Assembly: GCA_037893245.1 (NCBI GenBank)
Contig: JBAIAA010000317.1
Span: 620,001-684,000, forward strand
DNA from: Crossaster papposus
Taxonomy: Eukaryota > Echinodermata > Asteroidea > Velatida > Solasteridae
Direction of reading: 5' to 3'
Length of the DNA: 64,000 bases
Shown: piece after piece, positions 43,448-55,919 of the stretch
Layout: each line of letters opens with the position of its first letter
Numbering within the stretch: the stretch's first letter is position 1
The notes under the pieces: model-generated
What the model was told of the DNA's origin: nothing
Databases searched by the model: none
What the model saw: the letters and a program-made list of their open reading frames with translations, nothing else
Position numbers and translations under genes: made by a program

Positions 43448-46400
43448 ACAAGTCACTGCCAATTTGCACTCTGCACACAATTCACACGCCTTGTTTGATG
43501 TTGATGTGCATGAACGGTGACACGCGTGCTTTTAGTGTCAAGATGGTACGCCTACATGCACTCGTCTATCGTGCGTCTCGCATACTTTCTCTTGAACAGC
43601 ACTTTTGATGATTTAAATTTCTCGTATATTTGACAACGAGGATGTCTTCTCTTTATCGTTAAAAACTAAAGCTTTCTAGAATTCCTAGATTGACCTTTAA
43701 TAAAATTGTAAAGGAAATTGAACATTATTGTAACATTTGGACGTACATACATGTGTTGTACTAACTCCCATACTGCTTATCCTAGGTAGTAAACCAAATC
43801 TGCCAAAATCTTTCAGTCAGTTTTATTGTTATAGATGGGCTAATGTAACCACCACCGAACTGGATCCTAAACAATAGTCATACATTGCACCGGCAGTGCA
43901 GTCCTTGAGAACCAAGTTCACCAAAATCCAACGAAGTGGAGGAATACATTTTGGCAAATTTGTGACAGTTAGGGCATGACGGAATATGAGCTACTGTTGG
44001 AAAAGTGAGTGTGATGGGCCAGTTCATTATGAGAAGCGAATATGACGTCGTAAACTATTTGCTGCAAAAGTCACCGTTGGTTGAAAACGAGTCCGGATTT
44101 TCTGTTCAGCTATACACCGGTCTATTATTTTCTACTGTTCCTACTTGTTTCCCCTCAACTCCAAACAAAATGAAATCTCACTGAATATTTCCCATAACAG
44201 TGTTATACACTGCCATACATGTATGTAAATAATACAACGACAGGCTTGGGCAAAGGAGTATACTGCAGCTGTACAAGTTTCTAAGAGCTTAGTTGAGGAT
44301 GATTCACAAATGTTGCGAGTACAACACATGTCAAATGAACCTTCTGTAGACACGGGTGGGTGCCAGTATCTACACAAACTGCTTCTGAAAGCTAGCAAAA
44401 ATCTAACATTGTACATTATCCAGATTTGTTTCCTACAAAGTTCAACGTTGTTTCTTGCATTGTTGAAAATTTGGTTCCTACTTTTCTCCTACATTATTTT
44501 ACCTGGGTCTGCTTGAAAGCCTGTAAAGGAATGTTTAAAATGGGTCACTTCTCTATTGAGAACAATGAAGCCTTGAGAACATTAGAGCCGATAACTGCCA
44601 AATACTGAAGATTCTTCTACCCTAACGTCACCCAATACTGCAAAGCCTAAACTTCAGTATGCAGTACTCTTACACTGGCCTATGATAATTGAGTAGTATG
44701 TTGTAGTACTGTGTACTGTACCCCAAATGAATGCCAAGGGTGTTATGTTCAGAAGATTTCGGATGAACAATGCGCGGCAATACAGAGGTCTGGCCTATTT
44801 CAGTGTCTTTTGGTCTCGTTTGTTCAATGAAACAATGGCAATGACACAATGAACCTTTACCAAATGGACAAAGGACTTTCTACTTTTCCACAGACATTTG
44901 TCTTTTTCTGAAATATTTAGTAGTTTTGCGATAATATATTTTAAAATGTTGTATACCTAAGGATTGTCGTTCAAGTGCTCTACCAACGTAGCTATTCATC
45001 CCTGTGTTGGCTGTTCCGCAAATGTGTCAATATCTTCTTTTTTTCTCAAGGGGCGCTAGTCATCAGAAGCCATAAAACCCACTATTCCATGTGGCAGGGG
45101 ACACGCCCAAAGTCACAATTCTGGCAACATTAGCAATGTTGCAAGCTCGGAAAATGGCAACTGTTTTATACTTTTCTTGAGAGTCTTAAAATAAATAACT
45201 AAGACTGAACTAGCATTATTAGCTGTAGGTGCGTAACTCAAGAAATCACCATGCATGTCCCTATGTTACTGTGTTAGTTGGTTAAAAGTCAGTACAGAGT
45301 GCAAGAGAGTCGCTCAAAAGCCGTGCTTACTGCAGCAGTTTGTAGACAAACTCTAAATCATCTCTCGGCGAAATCAATTTTTCAAGCATTTCAACTGTAT
45401 AGGTTTAACATTCGAACTAGTATTTTACCTATTTTGTTTGTTGAAAGCTACCCGTTTCACTTAAGAATTGAGCAAAAAAAAAAAAAACATTTTTGTATAA
45501 AAGGTACCACCACGGCAAACATCTATTATCCATTGAACAAACATTGAAGGCTGCCCAAAGCGAGGATACGAAATTTTGTAATTTCGTTGACTTGCAGCTT
45601 TCGTGATCCAATCAAGCTTGTTTTCAGTTCATATACATTGTGTAGCACCACCAAAAAATGAAATAAACAAAAGGTGGAAAAAGTTGTCTTACTTTTTGGG
45701 GGAAGAAAGTCCAACACAGTCCAGTCACCGAGACACCAGTCTGTAAATCACACCAGGTTGAAATATTACATTTCACTTGCAGTTTTCTTTCCCAGACGCC
45801 TCTCTCCCGTCACGATCAGTCCACACTTGGCGTATAAATCGACCAAAGCCCAAAGCAAAACAGACTGTCTTCACCCTAATCCGACGTGAGACGATTTATA
45901 TAATACGCGTGTGTCGTAGCATGCCAGAGCAGAGCGGAACCTGTTATGCCACCCTCTCAGGAGTGTGCCGCACTCAACAGTGATGGTCTCATCACCACAC
46001 ACACTGACCCCAAGGCATGACATCGCTTTCCCTGCTTCCCTCACTCAACGATACAGGTATACTACCCGAGCTAGCTATCCGCGCAGGGTCTCTCCTGCGT
46101 GTGAGTAGATTGGATTATCACCAGTTGAGGGAAACCATTACCTCACCTTTTCTTGTCTTTTTCCCTTGCGGGCAACTCCGTTCCACACAGCATACGGTGT
46201 AGCTTAGCCAATAAGCCGTCTCTTCCTAGACTGACACTGGCTGCCAACGTATCATGTACAGGGAGGCTGGTTTTTAATGAAAATCTGGTGGTGGTATTGG
46301 AAAGGGGGGGGGGGGGGGGAGGGGTTGCCGCGCAGCAGCGCAACATTGGGGCCCACGGTGATCGATAGCAATAGCTTCGTGCGTGGAGAAACGCTCCGTT

Positions 46401-46887
46401 TGGCTTCTGGCAACGTTAAATCAGGCGAGATTGTTACGAACAGGTGCGTGGCAAGAGAAGGGGAAAACAAAAAAGGGAACCAAAGGGAGAACAAACAAAT
46501 GAAGCTGAAACAGAAAAAAGGATGAGATTTGTTTGATTTGGTTTGGAGTCAGGACTTGTCCAAATTGAGTGAAGTTTTACAGTTCATCTGATAACGATAA
46601 AGAAGAAAAGTGCGTTTTGTTTTGTTTTCGGATGCAGTGATATGTCTAAACGATTCGACGCAACGTTGCCACCTGCTGTACTAGCGTTTATGAGGTATCT
46701 GGAAGTGCCGTTGTTTGGCTCAGCGATCTAATGCCAATATACTTTATCGACTGGACAGACTGAACTGTCGCCCTCCGTTTCATTTGAAATTTAAAAAGTT
46801 GATATTGTTCTTGGAAACACTTTTTCAGTGTAGGCCTATAAACCAGACGCTTAAAACTCGTTCTTTAAAACAACAAATTGAATGTAA
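43448..46887. other. Unassigned 3.4-kb stretch
   Basis: No gene, repeat partner or strong motif could be supported. A 16-base G run lies at 46304-46319, and frames crossing it are artefacts. Short open frames at 44141-44608, 45278-45547 and 46017-46525 have no domain. Confidence 0.35.
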
Positions 46888-46990
46888 TGTACCACATTTG
46901 CAAACATCAAAAACCAGAACTACTAAATTATTATGAAATACCTTACTTGAGAGTAAGTACATAATAGTCTCAAGCATCCTGTGAAATCCT
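46888..46990 (+). mobile_element. TTAA-type MITE fragment
   Basis: GTACCACATTTGCAAACATC, ACTACTAAATTATTATGAAA and ACTTGAGAGTAAGTACATAA match the first third of the family. It passes directly into the 46965 duplicated segment. A sub-fragment recurs at 48035-48095. Confidence 0.65.
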
Positions 46991-47469
46991 GGCACCTTGT
47001 CTGCCATTTCAAGAAGTTGTTGTATTACTAGTATCACCATGGCAAACTATGCACACAGACTGTTTGTGAGTGGAGGCATGCCTAACCCAATGTGTTAAAA
47101 TACATCCAATTTAAAGGTATCTAGTGGTATCATCCCGACAAACATGTTGTTGGGTTCTGGTTGGTTAACTTCGGTTAGGGTTAATTAAGTAAAGGTAGAC
47201 CTTGCTCAAATAAGTAGATTGTGTGAATTGGGAAAACGGTATAGTTGATTTGTTTTAGTAATAGGCTAAAGTGAGCACACTAATGAACAATCTGTTGGGG
47301 CAAGGCAGCTCTTTTTTTTTCTTTTTCTTTTTTTTTTTTTGGGGGGGGGGGGGGCGGGGTGGTTAGGTAGAGGAACTGTTTATAATTTTCAAATGATATT
47401 GCATTTTAAAATATCCTTCGGATCAAAGTAATCACAGTCTGCAAAATCTATCACGTCCTGTAACAATCT
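46965..47469 (+). repeat. Duplicated segment A, copy 1 (pair with 49940-50404)
   Basis: This aligns nearly base for base with 49940-50404, from AGTCTCAAGCATCCTGTGAA to CACGTCCTGTAACAATCT. Copy 1 carries a T-run plus G14 (47341-47354) where copy 2 has only T9. Both contain GTTAACTTCGGTTAGGGTTA. Confidence 0.9.
47341..47354 (+). repeat. 14-base G homopolymer absent from the paralog
   Basis: It follows a long T-rich run. The paralog at 50275 lacks it, so it arose after duplication. Confidence 0.85.
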
Positions 47470-47484
47470 CGCAGGTTCTGTGTT

Positions 47485-48032
47485 CAGTTACATTCTCCCT
47501 GGTAATATTGCATAAATGGGGTAATATCGGGTGACCTCGATTTACATGTTGACCCCAAGTGGGCGTGATAAACCTTGGTGAAACATTATTGTCACTTTTT
47601 CTACATGAACGTTATGTTTTGCGTAATAGCGATACGTTTAGGGTGTTTTCGTAGAGATAATTGTGTAATATTTATTTACCCCAAGTCTCAAATAAACAAA
47701 TTTTCCAAAAAGCCAACACACAAATAAATTAACAACAAATTATTTGCAAACTGTGATTACAGACGGCGGTGATATTGGGCACGTATATAGCGTTTAAGTA
47801 CACACTAAGATTGTAGCACTGGCAAGCTCAGAAGAGTGAATGTTTATGTTTATATGTGTATACATTGTAGTATTGTAGTATTGTTCCGGTAGTATCGTAA
47901 TACTATAATTAACCAATTAACCAATTGGGTAAACAGGGTAATATCGGGTAGTAATAACGATGCAATGCTAAAAATATCGGTAATATTCTCCCTGGTAATA
48001 TTGGGTAATATCGGTTGGTAATAACAATCAAA
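47485..48032 (+). repeat. Duplicated segment B, copy 1 (pair with 56357-57425)
   Basis: This starts in GGTAATATTG/GGGTAATATCGGG words, then unique-looking sequence (GACCTCGATTTACATGTTGA, AGACGGCGGTGATATTGGGC), and ends in the same words. It is nearly identical to 56357-56885, which resumes at 57401 after an insertion. This copy has the uninterrupted site GGGTAATATCGG at 48003-48014. Confidence 0.9.
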
Positions 48033-48129
48033 TCAACATAAAAAACCAGAACTACTAAATTATTATGAAATACCTTAATTGAGAGTAAGTACATATTAAA
48101 CCATTGCTATGACGTCACGCTATTGTTAA

Positions 48130-48265
48130 AAGTGTGGATTCGTATCTAAGAATCAACGCTTTGGACAATAACAGTGGATTCGTATCTACGAATCTTTAGT
48201 TAAGTGTGGATTCGGAACGGTTTTTATCTTGCCTACATTTATAACAATTACGAATCCACGGTTAT
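48130..48265 (+). repeat. GTGTGGATTCGTA repeat cluster
   Basis: Three GTGGATTCGTA(T/A) units and one inverted TACGAATCCACG occur within about 135 bases, related to the hairpin at 49831-49931. Confidence 0.7.
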
Positions 48266-48321
48266 TCAATTCCTCAACCCTAATCCAACCCTGATTACGT
48301 AAGAGCCTCGAGAACCTCCTT

Positions 48322-49730
48322 TAGGCCAAATAAAAAAACAACATGTTTGTCTTTTTTTTAGAAGGAAGGAGGAGGCCTGGTTTTCTTTCTTTTTTAATAG
48401 CCGCTCGACACATTTTAATATGGGTCATGTAGTGAACATGTCACGCCCTATCTTTCTATTTGAAATTAAAACAAGTCTCACCCACGAATAAAAATCAAAA
48501 TTCATGTGGGTCGATCATGTATGCACCATACACGTCACACCCTAGCCTTCCCATTAGAAACAAATATATGTTCACAGCATGTACACAGTGATGCTAAAGT
48601 CCAAATTACGATCTTAAAATTGTATTATCTTTTTTAATTGGCAATTTTGCGAAAAAGCCTTTGTTTTTGTTCTGATTTTTGTTTTACTTCTTTTTTCTTT
48701 TTCTTTTTTGGGACCAAAATGCAATAGACTTTGTACACGTTCTTTCGTACAAGCACTTTTCATAACAAGTCGTATCCAAACAAAACTTTACCCAAGTGAA
48801 GACCCTATAGTGAGCTCGTGTCTAGCAGACAGACATCATGGTGACGTCATCAGGGGGTAACGTGACGTCATATTACATTTATTTAATCTTTGAAAATCAA
48901 TAACAAATCACGCGCAAAAGACCGGGACTTTAGGTTTGTGGCAATTGATAGGATAATCCAGGATCTTCATTTTATCTCGTGTGTGAGAAATCACGTGACC
49001 CTTCCTTTCGGTCCAAACCGAAAGTGCCTTATAATTTGAAAGTGAAAATGATATGAACTTACTTTAAACGATGTTAGTGTTTGGCTAGATGTACTTTTCA
49101 AAAAAAATTACCGACGACGTCATGACATGTTATAGCACCCTCTGGCGGCAGGTTCTAAATTAATATTTAGTTGATGTGTGTGGCGAAGTTTGCTGAAATC
49201 ACTTTATAATTGATGTATATAATAGCTTCATGTTAGAAACAATTTGACCGGGAGAAAAAAATATGACGTCACCAGACCGGAAGTTAGAATGAAAAGACTT
49301 GAAGCCCTCATTCAATAATTGTATGTGATTTATTACGTTTTAAGACCTTGAAGCCATATCTCAGCAACGGATCATGCTAAAATAAAAATAATTGTGTATT
49401 GGGTTGGTTAGGTAGTTCACAAAAAGTTTACAAATGTGTGACGTTATCGTTTTAATCACTTTAAATTACCTTTAATCTGTTTGAATAACCTAAATTCGTT
49501 TTGATTACTTTTAATGTGTTTAAAATTCCTTTTGAATGGTTTTTACGGGGAAAAAAATGCGAAAAGGCACTATGTTCTGTTCCTCGAACAGACGTAGTTT
49601 TAGTTAATATTATTTATTTTTTTAAAGATAATACAATTTATTATTTTTGTGAAAAAAAAGAAAAGGAGGCGGCCTCTAAAAAAAGGAGCGGGCGGTGACG
49701 TTAAACATATTTTTTGTTTAGTTAGCCTTA
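48322..49730 (+). mobile_element. Inverted-repeat element, long copy 2 (pair with 12930-13413)
   Basis: The left end TAGGCCAAATAAA...CATGTTTGTC and right end GGAGCGGGCGGTGACGTTAA...GTTTAGTTAGCCT are inverted. The 48400-48640 body matches 13030-13270, and 49600-49730 matches 13260-13413. The extra ~950 bp in the middle (48640-49600) is absent from copy 1 and encodes nothing recognisable. A CTCF-like motif lies at 49133-49152 (minus). Confidence 0.7.
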
Positions 49731-49830
49731 TGTAAATTACGTCTATGGCCACGATACATGCATGCCTTTTCATCTCCACTCAACTGGTTAGTTAATAACA
49801 ATACTTCTTTTGACGCAATGGTTTAAGTCA

Positions 49831-49931
49831 GAGAATACACTCGCAAGTGTGGATTCGTATTTAAGAATCCACTCGGCGCTTCGCGCCTCGTGAATTCGTA
49901 ATTACGAATCCACACTTTCTCGTGTATTCTC
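49831..49931. mobile_element. Small hairpin MITE, GAGAATACAC ends
   Basis: GAGAATACACTCGCAAGTGT then GGATTCGTA at the left pairs with the complement at the right (TACGAATCCACACTTTCTCG then TGTATTCTC). The centre GGCGCTTCGCGCC is itself a stem-loop. It lies just before duplicated segment A copy 2. Confidence 0.85.
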
Positions 49932-49939
49932 CTATACAT

Positions 49940-50404
49940 AGTCTCAAGCATCCTGTGAAATCCTGGCACCTTGTCTGCCTTTTCAAGAAGTTGTTTTATT
50001 AGTATCACCATGGCAAACTATGCGCTGTTTGTGAGTGGAGGCATGCCTAACGCAATGTGTTAAAATACATCCAATTTAAAGGTACCTTCTGGTATCATCC
50101 CGACAAATATGTTGTTGGGTTCTGGTTGGTTAACTTCGGTTAGGGTTAATTAAGTAAAGGTAGACCTTGCTCAAATAAGTAGATTGTGTGAATGGGGAAA
50201 ACGGTATAGTTGATTTGTTTTAGTAATAGGCTAAAGTGAGCACAGTAATGAACAATCTGTTGAGGCAAGGCCTCTTTTTTTTTAGGTAGAGGAACTGTTA
50301 GGTAGAGGAACTGTTTATAATTTCCAAATAATATTGCATTAAAAAATATCCTTCGGATCAAAGTAATCACAGTCTACAAGATCTATCACGTCCTGTAACA
50401 ATCT
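49940..50404 (+). repeat. Duplicated segment A, copy 2
   Basis: This is the paralog of 46965-47469. It has its own small tandem duplication of TAGGTAGAGGAACTGT at about 50283-50316. Confidence 0.9.
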
Positions 50405-50735
50405 TTGTCTGTGTTTTTAATCAAGGTTAAACAAAATTAGTGCATCACCTTGAGAATGTTACAGCTCGTTACATTCAGCGGTTGCACTTAAAATGAAACC
50501 ACTCTGTGGTTTGAATGTAGGGAACACACCCCGTTAGTGAGCGGTCTGATCGACACATTGAGCGTACATCGCTCTATTTATGTTACCACCAGCTCGATCA
50601 ATGAGTGATACAAATCACATTTCCTTGATAAATCTGTCCCACTAGGCCTGTTTAGACTGAAGAAGATCTGTAAACAAAATGCCAAAGCTATAGGTGTTTT
50701 TTCTTCTTCTTCTCTGTTTTCTTCTAAAGCTGTAC
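50405..50735. other. Unassigned stretch
   Basis: No gene is seen. A TTCTTCTTCTTCTCT pyrimidine run lies near 50700. Confidence 0.4.
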
Positions 50736-51065
50736 TAGTCCTGCAGATTACTACAATAATATTGCATTTAGTGATACAAGCACCAAAATTAGCACACATG
50801 TTCATTTTGGGTCACTTTACACAAAAAAACCGTTAGCCAAATTAAAATCCAAGATGGCCGCCATTTTTGAAGATGGCCACCATTGAAGGCCAAATATCAC
50901 CGAAATATTGATGTACGGGTGGTTAGATTGGCAATACAAGCACAACAATTGGCATTTAACATCTGTTTGGTCTCCCTGTTGTTGGCATATCCAAAACAGG
51001 ATATTAGGCACTTGAACATTCAAGATGGCCGCCATTTTCCAAACTGGTCGCCACTGAATGGCTAG
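50736..51065 (+). repeat. AAGATGGCCGCC-bearing repeat, diverged copy
   Basis: This starts TAGTCCTGCAGATTA like 38342 and has AAGATGGCCGCCATTTTTGA and CAAGATGGCCGCCATTTTCC. It ends where the LINE tail begins at 51067; related sequence with AAGATGGCTACC continues beyond the LINE at 54690-54735. Confidence 0.75.
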
Positions 51066-54000
51066 TATGGTTTATGGTTTATGGTTTATTTTAAAACATG
51101 ACATATAGCAGTTAAAACTGAATTGCATGCCATTTACACCAAGAACATCTATAATGATTAGAAAAACACAAATAATTTAAACAAAAACATACATATGTGA
51201 AAAAATATAACCTTACGTAAAATACATTAAATTTGTATATACACAAAAAGACTAAAATTGTATTGTTTACATAAAAATCACTGGGCAAGACATAGTATAT
51301 ATAGTATGCATTTATGTACTATTCATTATTATGCATTAATCATTTAGAAGAGTTGTCAAATAGGGTAGGGGACTACATTTGAATCGTTTGGTTTTGCACT
51401 TATATGTCCCAAATGCATTTTTCTTTCTCAAGGTCATGGATGAGCTATACCCAGAGGCAGGATACCAGGTTGAGAATCTATCAGAGCGGCTAGACTTTTG
51501 GGCAAAGTCCTTGCATATTTGTTCTCTGCGATGTTCAAGAGTGATTAGCTGCAGAGTAGCCAAGGCTTCATCATAAGATGTATACTTATTAGAAAGAATA
51601 TAGCGACATACTCTTTCCGAATCTTCTTAACTCGAGATACCTGCCCCTGGGTAAGGCCTCCATTCCAGAGTGGAGCTGCATACTCAACAACTGGTCGGAT
51701 ATACCCTTTGTATACAGTTAACAATTCTTCGGCATTAAGACCTGCTTCTTTTAATTTTCGGAGCATAAACAATTTTCTGCCGGATTTGGTAATTATTGTG
51801 TCCACTTGCCCATCCCATTTCAAATCTTGTTGGATAGTAACTCCGAGCAACTTAACCTTCTCTACTACAACCAGTTTTTGGCCAGAAATACTTAAATCCA
51901 ACATAGGAGTGTTTTTTTTGCCATAATAAACCTGCATGGCTTGACATTTTGTTGGGTTCAATTTAAGTTTGTTATTTTTAGTCCAGTCATGCAGGGAGTC
52001 CAGACTATTCTGGATCTGGCCAGCATTTTCATACGGCCTAGTTTCACTTAGCGTCAAATCATCTACATATTTCCAAACATTGATTCCAGTATCTCTGTCC
52101 TCCTCCTGTGCACTGTTGATAGTTGCAAGGAAAATGATAGGAGCCATTTTCGTTCCTTGGGGGACACCCCCTGAGAGGTAGGCCCAATCAGAATATTCCG
52201 ATTTATATTTCACTCTCTGTTTCCGTTCAGAAAGGAAGTCCACCACCCACTGTATGATAGCTGGAGAAACACCCATTTTCAGCAAGTTGTCAAAAGCAAT
52301 TTTATGATCTATGACATCAAATGCTTTTGAGAAGTCTGTCAAGACCAGAGTACTGATGTTGTTAGGTTTTTCCGCACCCGAGACTAGATGGTGATACACG
52401 TCAATCAGGCAATGGGTGGTGGACATACCCCTCTGATTTCCATATTGGCGATCATCAATATGGGGCTGAATGGAGTCAACAATAAACTTAGAAATTCTCC
52501 CTTCGGCTACTTTGGCTATACACGAGGTGAGAGATATTGGTCTCAATTTATCGATTGAAGGAGGTGTCTGTTTCGGGATGGGAACGACATTAGCCTCCTT
52601 CCATTGAGTAGGGACTATACCTTGAGTCAGAGAAGTATTAATAATCTCTGTAATTGGCTTGCTCAGCTCGTAAGCAAATTCTCTAAGTAATTTAGTAGGC
52701 ACATTGTCGGGACCACCAGCTTTATAAACAGACAGCTTCTTCAAATCATTGTAAATTTCCCATGGTTCAAACTGAGCATGCGGTTCGCAACTAGGAAGAT
52801 AGGCCGGAAGATCACCAACATGCAATGGTTGTTGAACCTGTGAGAAACTAGCAAGATGCATGTTAATGGCATTTGCTACACCAACATAATCACAAGGATC
52901 AATATTTGGTACATGTATGGTTGCGTCGTTTTTCTGCATGTTGGCCAAATTCCGAATCTCCCTGTGCCATTTCCTCGGCTCAAATTGTTGTAGCTTTCTC
53001 ACCCTGTTCACATTGTGAGAGATCTTCGCCTTCTTTATCTCACTAATAATTGTATTTCTAAGTTTCTTTCTCGCGAGTATGTTACCCTCTGCAAACGCCT
53101 TCTGTCTAAGCCCAATGAGGTTTTTAATTTTATCTATCATCCACGGTTTATCACCAGGGTGGAGATGAACCACTTTGGTTGGGAAAAACTGAATAATTCC
53201 CTCATTGAGTGTATGATAGAAGGCGTCTGCCTTGGTTTGGGTTTCAGTGACATCATATATGGAAACCCAAGTTTGATTCTGGATCCATCTACCAAACTCT
53301 CTTTGTTTTGATTCAGTCATCGGTCGAACCACTTTCCTTTTAATTTCATTCACAACCAATGGTTGTTTAGGCACAAGGTTGACACAATTGTGGTCACTGC
53401 AACCAATGGGTGATTTCATAATCGGCGCACAATATTGCTCAGCCATGTTAGTAATTATAAGGTCTAATACAGCGTCGTCTCTTGTAGGTGCTTTGATCAC
53501 TTGTGTCAACCCATTGCCCAAACAGAGAGTCCTGATGTCAGTTCTATTAAAATCGCCTAAGACAATAATACCAGCTTGGTCTTTAGAAGTCCTTAGCGAG
53601 TCGATGGTAGTTGTCAGGTGCCATATCAACAGTTCTTGGTGTGGTGACTCAGGTGGAATGTATACAGCACACACAATCAGGTAGGGAACTCGTCTAGGAA
53701 GTTTTGGATGTGAAACCAGCAGCCAGCATACTTCCAGTTCAGGAGGAGCTGTTACGTCCTTGATTTGTTCAGCCTTCATGTTGTCATTCACATACACCAA
53801 TATACCTCCACCACGCTTGTCAGTACGGCAGTTGTTGAAGACCTCAAAGCCTGGTATGTGATACTGCTCTGGTGAAGTGTTAGGGTTCACCCAGGATTCC
53901 GTTATTACTGCTATATCAGACTCATCTTGCTTGAGGGATTCTTCCAATTCATCTCGTTTATTGAGGACTGAACGCGCATTGGTTAGGAAGAAGCGTGGAA

Positions 54001-54590
54001 GGAAGTTCTTACTGCTAGGCTTGAGAATGTCGATTTTAGGTACATCAACCAGAACTCTTAGTTTGGACATCCCATAATAACGAGTTGCTGGTTGTCTAGC
54101 TCTCGTAATAATTGAGATTATTTGTCTCTGTTTATTCTTACCACCACGGCTGCCTCTTGTAGACTTGATGACACCTAACTGTTTCAGTTTGATCCACGCG
54201 TTGGTTTCCAATGGGTTATTCTTTTCCTTGCAATTTCTACCTATTGCTCGCAATTTTGCCGTAGAATACCATATTTGTGTCATTGCGTGAAACTCCGGCT
54301 AGAAGAAAATAGGACGTCATCAGCGCCCTCAAGAGTCGTAAACATGCATCTCCACACCGTGGTTGGTCTTCGCCGCCGGTAAATCACTCTTGTCCAGTGT
54401 TAAAACCCCATCAAAACGTAAATAATTGCGCAAACAAACTCACCACTAGTTAAACAAAATTCACTCAAAAGTAATATAGGCACAGATTACAGTTGACATC
54501 AACGGTAACAAAATATAAATCAAAAAGATGTCACACAAAATCAGAGCTGACAAAAATACGTGTGGCTGCTGTTATAGCGCCCTCTCTCAA
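51066..54590 (-). mobile_element. Near full-length CR1-group LINE, single EN-RT ORF
   Basis: This minus-strand element has a 5' leader (54590-54284), one long ORF (54283 to ~51336 with a frameshift) and a 3' UTR ending in AAACCAT repeats (plus ATGGTTT at 51067-51088). It interrupts the AAGATGGCCGCC repeat family. No separate ORF1 is seen, although the first ~95 residues before the endonuclease are basic. The clade is not firmly assigned; Rex1- or CR1-like is plausible. Confidence 0.8.
51336..54283 (-). pseudogene. LINE EN-RT polyprotein with C-terminal frameshift
   Basis: Residues ~95-310 are an AP-type endonuclease: FLTNARSVLNKRDEL, ITESWV, IVLGDFNRTD and GCSDHNCV. RT motifs follow: YKAGGPDNVPTKLL, NVVPIPK, LRPISLTS, VLTDFSKAFDVIDH, GGVPQGTKMAP and the catalytic KYVDDLTLSE (YVDD). 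The thumb includes KLLGVTIQQDLKWD. After VSRVKKI near 51612-51622 the long frame turns into unrelated residues and stops at 51545, while the adjacent frame continues with conserved-looking LATLQLITLEHRREQICKDF to a stop at 51336. One single-base indel therefore separates the copy from an intact ~980-codon ORF. The rest is undamaged, so the insertion is young. Confidence 0.9.
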
Positions 54591-54599
54591 GTAGTAGTG

Positions 54600-54782
54600 T
54601 TACCAAGGATCAAACAGTAATACACGGACCAAAATGGGCATTTAATCTCCATTTGAATCCAATATTATGCTAAAATTGTCAACCACTTGGTAATTCAAGA
54701 TGGCTACCATTTTTAAAGATGGTCGCCACAAGATGACTCTATCAGCCTATATGTTACAAAAAGTGACACATAAATCGTAACA
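54600..54782 (+). repeat. Continuation of AAGATGGC-bearing repeat beyond the LINE
   Basis: CAAGATGGCTACCATTTTTA and AGATGGTCGCCACAAGATG resemble the pair of motifs before the LINE, consistent with the LINE sitting in such a repeat. Confidence 0.5.
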
Positions 54783-55185
54783 TATCTGGTACAAAGACAT
54801 ACAACACACTCTAAAAACAAATTGGTTGAAAATAACCAATATATTGGTCGATTTCAACCAATCCAGTTGGTAGATATGTGGATAACCAAAATATTGGTTA
54901 AAATAACCAATCTGATATTGGTTACCTAGTTAATCCATATTGGTTATAACACCAACCAATGCAATGTTGGTTAATTTAACCAATCCACAAAGGACTCCAA
55001 CCAATTTGTATTGGTAATTTGTATTGGTTATAGCACCAATACATAATAGTAGGGCTGCATATTCATATTGGTTAACACGCAACCAATTTGCATAACACCA
55101 ACCAAACCAATTTGCATTACACCAACCAATACAATATTTAATTCGAAGGTTCCCACGCAACCAATCACATAACGTGGACAAATTA
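54783..55185. repeat. Array of AACCAAT/ATTGGTT inverted words, cluster 1
   Basis: About 25 ACCAA or TTGGT words in both orientations form palindromes such as AACCAATATATTGGT and CCAAAATATTGG. Spacing is irregular and there is no coding potential; the minus 54930-55246 frames are artefacts. Confidence 0.8.
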
Positions 55186-55587
55186 CGTAATGAAATAATA
55201 CCAATGGAATTAACTTATTACACATTGAAATTACGCATACATACAATAATAACCTATTCCTATTAGATATCAGCTACTGAACACTTACTACACACTCAGC
55301 TATTGCCGTTGTTAGTTTTATAGTTCGCTTTTTTGTCAACGACGAAGTCACAGCTATTTTTTTCATGAATAATGTCAAAAGTTAAATACGGGTGAAATTT
55401 AATGTCAATTTTTCACTATGTTTGCACAAACATCTAAATTCAATCATGGAATCGTTTGAATAATTACATATTATGGTCAACTAAAAAAAGTGCATTTTTG
55501 ACTAAATACCACAATTTAACATCGACTATTGTCAAAACAAATTTTCTCACTTCTGATTGGTCAGTTGCTGTAGGTACATTTCCTACA
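55186..55587. other. Spacer between CCAAT arrays
   Basis: AT-rich, with nothing recognised. It may be the middle of one element bounded by the two arrays. Confidence 0.4.
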
Positions 55588-55775
55588 TTATGAATAACCA
55601 ATAGATTGGTAGATACCTTGGTTGCAAGCTCAACCAATATGACTGGTTGAAGGACAACCAACATTGGTTATGAATGACCAATATATTGGTTGGTACCTTG
55701 GTTGCAAGCTCAACCAATAAAACTGGTTAAAAGATAACCAATATATTGGTTATTACCTTGGTTACAAGCTCAACC
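55588..55775 (+). repeat. AACCAAT/ATTGGTT array, cluster 2 (tandem units)
   Basis: Three units of about 60-65 bases share ACCAATAKATTGGTWG, TACCTTGGTTGCAAGCTCAA and CCAATAWRACTGGTT. More regular than cluster 1. Confidence 0.8.
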
Positions 55776-55919
55776 AGGACTGATGAGATTGATTTGCTCT
55801 ATGCATGGGATGTTAAAACACAGACTGTAAGCATTAAAGGCACGCTAAGTATGTCTTCAAATGTTCAGTAACGCAAATACAAAATAAAGAGTTAAATCTT
55901 GGAAAGCAATTACAAACCA

